A DNA stretch of 34,679 nucleotides, from the NCBI GenBank assembly GCA_023438785.1, contig JAEXQJ010000374.1, forward strand, positions 1-34,679. Reading direction: 5' to 3'. The notes under the pieces were generated by a model, which searched no databases, was not told the origin of the DNA, and worked only from the letters and a program-made list of their open reading frames with translations. The stretch comes from Pseudomonadota bacterium. Lineage in GTDB: Bacteria; Myxococcota_A; Polyangia; Fen-1088. This document shows positions 34,615 through 34,679 of this stretch, piece by piece; positions within the stretch are counted from its first letter, which is position 1; each line of letters begins with the position of its first letter. A program made the position numbers and the translations under genes.

Positions 34615-34679
34615 ATGATGCGGACGAGTTCAATCCCCTTAACCATTGCAGCCCTCGTCCTGCTGGGAGGTGCCTGTTC
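34615..34679 (+). CDS. Exported protein, probable lipoprotein (5' fragment)
   Basis: Only the first 21 codons are inside the window. AAGGAG ends six nt before the ATG at 34615. The peptide starts with MMRTSS, then a hydrophobic core (IPLTIAALVLLGG) ending in Ala-Cys, consistent with a lipoprotein signal (LLGGAC). An out-of-frame ATG at 34611 is too close to the ribosome site. The mature part lies outside the window, so no function can be given. Confidence 0.6.
   Translation, partial: MMRTSSIPLTIAALVLLGGAC

Overview
The window is visibly GC-rich, with C or G at most third codon positions, and densely packed with bacterial genes on both strands. Multi-PAS hybrid histidine kinases, a secreted GH10 xylanase with a long Thr-Gly-Gly-Ser linker, a TonB receptor and several conserved membrane proteins together suggest a Gram-negative delta-lineage bacterium, most likely Myxococcota (Polyangia-like). 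That assignment is inference from gene style; no rRNA, tRNA, CRISPR array or transposase was found.

Layout. 1-5081 (minus): two tandem paralogous PAS/histidine kinase/receiver hybrids, the first cut by the window edge just inside its receiver. 5233-6696 (minus): a GT-C type membrane glycosyltransferase. 6865-9144 (plus): a large exported, cysteine-rich protein with a barrel-like C-terminus. 9207-14291 (plus): GH13 glycosidase, orphan NarJ/TorD-like chaperone, glucose-6-phosphate dehydrogenase and a phytoene-desaturase-like flavoprotein, the last three separated by 6-nt gaps. 14342-16229 (minus): CPBP protease and an unusual ATP-grasp protein, divergent from a GT-C protein at 16406-17869. 17884-20912 (minus): DUF2721 protein, a GT-C-like membrane protein and a UbiA-family enzyme resembling decaprenyl-phosphate phosphoribosyltransferase. 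21100-22710: thioredoxin divergent from a CcdA-thioredoxin fusion. 22712-23876: NUDIX hydrolase divergent from ferritin. 24534-26000: lipoprotein-like GH10 xylanase with an in-frame VNTR linker. 26168-32747 (minus): a five-gene signalling operon of TonB receptor, YfiR-like protein, two-TM HAMP histidine kinase, response regulator and REC-PAS-HK-REC hybrid kinase. 32853-34286: a small membrane protein divergent from a methyltransferase-like protein. The start of an exported, probably lipidated protein closes the window.

How the genes fit together. The clearest candidate system is the 26168-32747 operon. In Pseudomonas, periplasmic YfiR represses YfiN, a two-TM, HAMP-bearing diguanylate cyclase. 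Here the matching membrane protein ends in a histidine kinase and is followed by a receiver-only regulator, so an outer-membrane/periplasmic input may feed phosphotransfer instead of c-di-GMP synthesis. A second theme is envelope polysaccharide: three GT-C-like proteins near a putative polyprenyl-phosphate pentosyl-donor synthase. A third is thiol-redox handling (thioredoxin and CcdA fusion), which could serve the ten-cysteine exported protein at 6865-9144.
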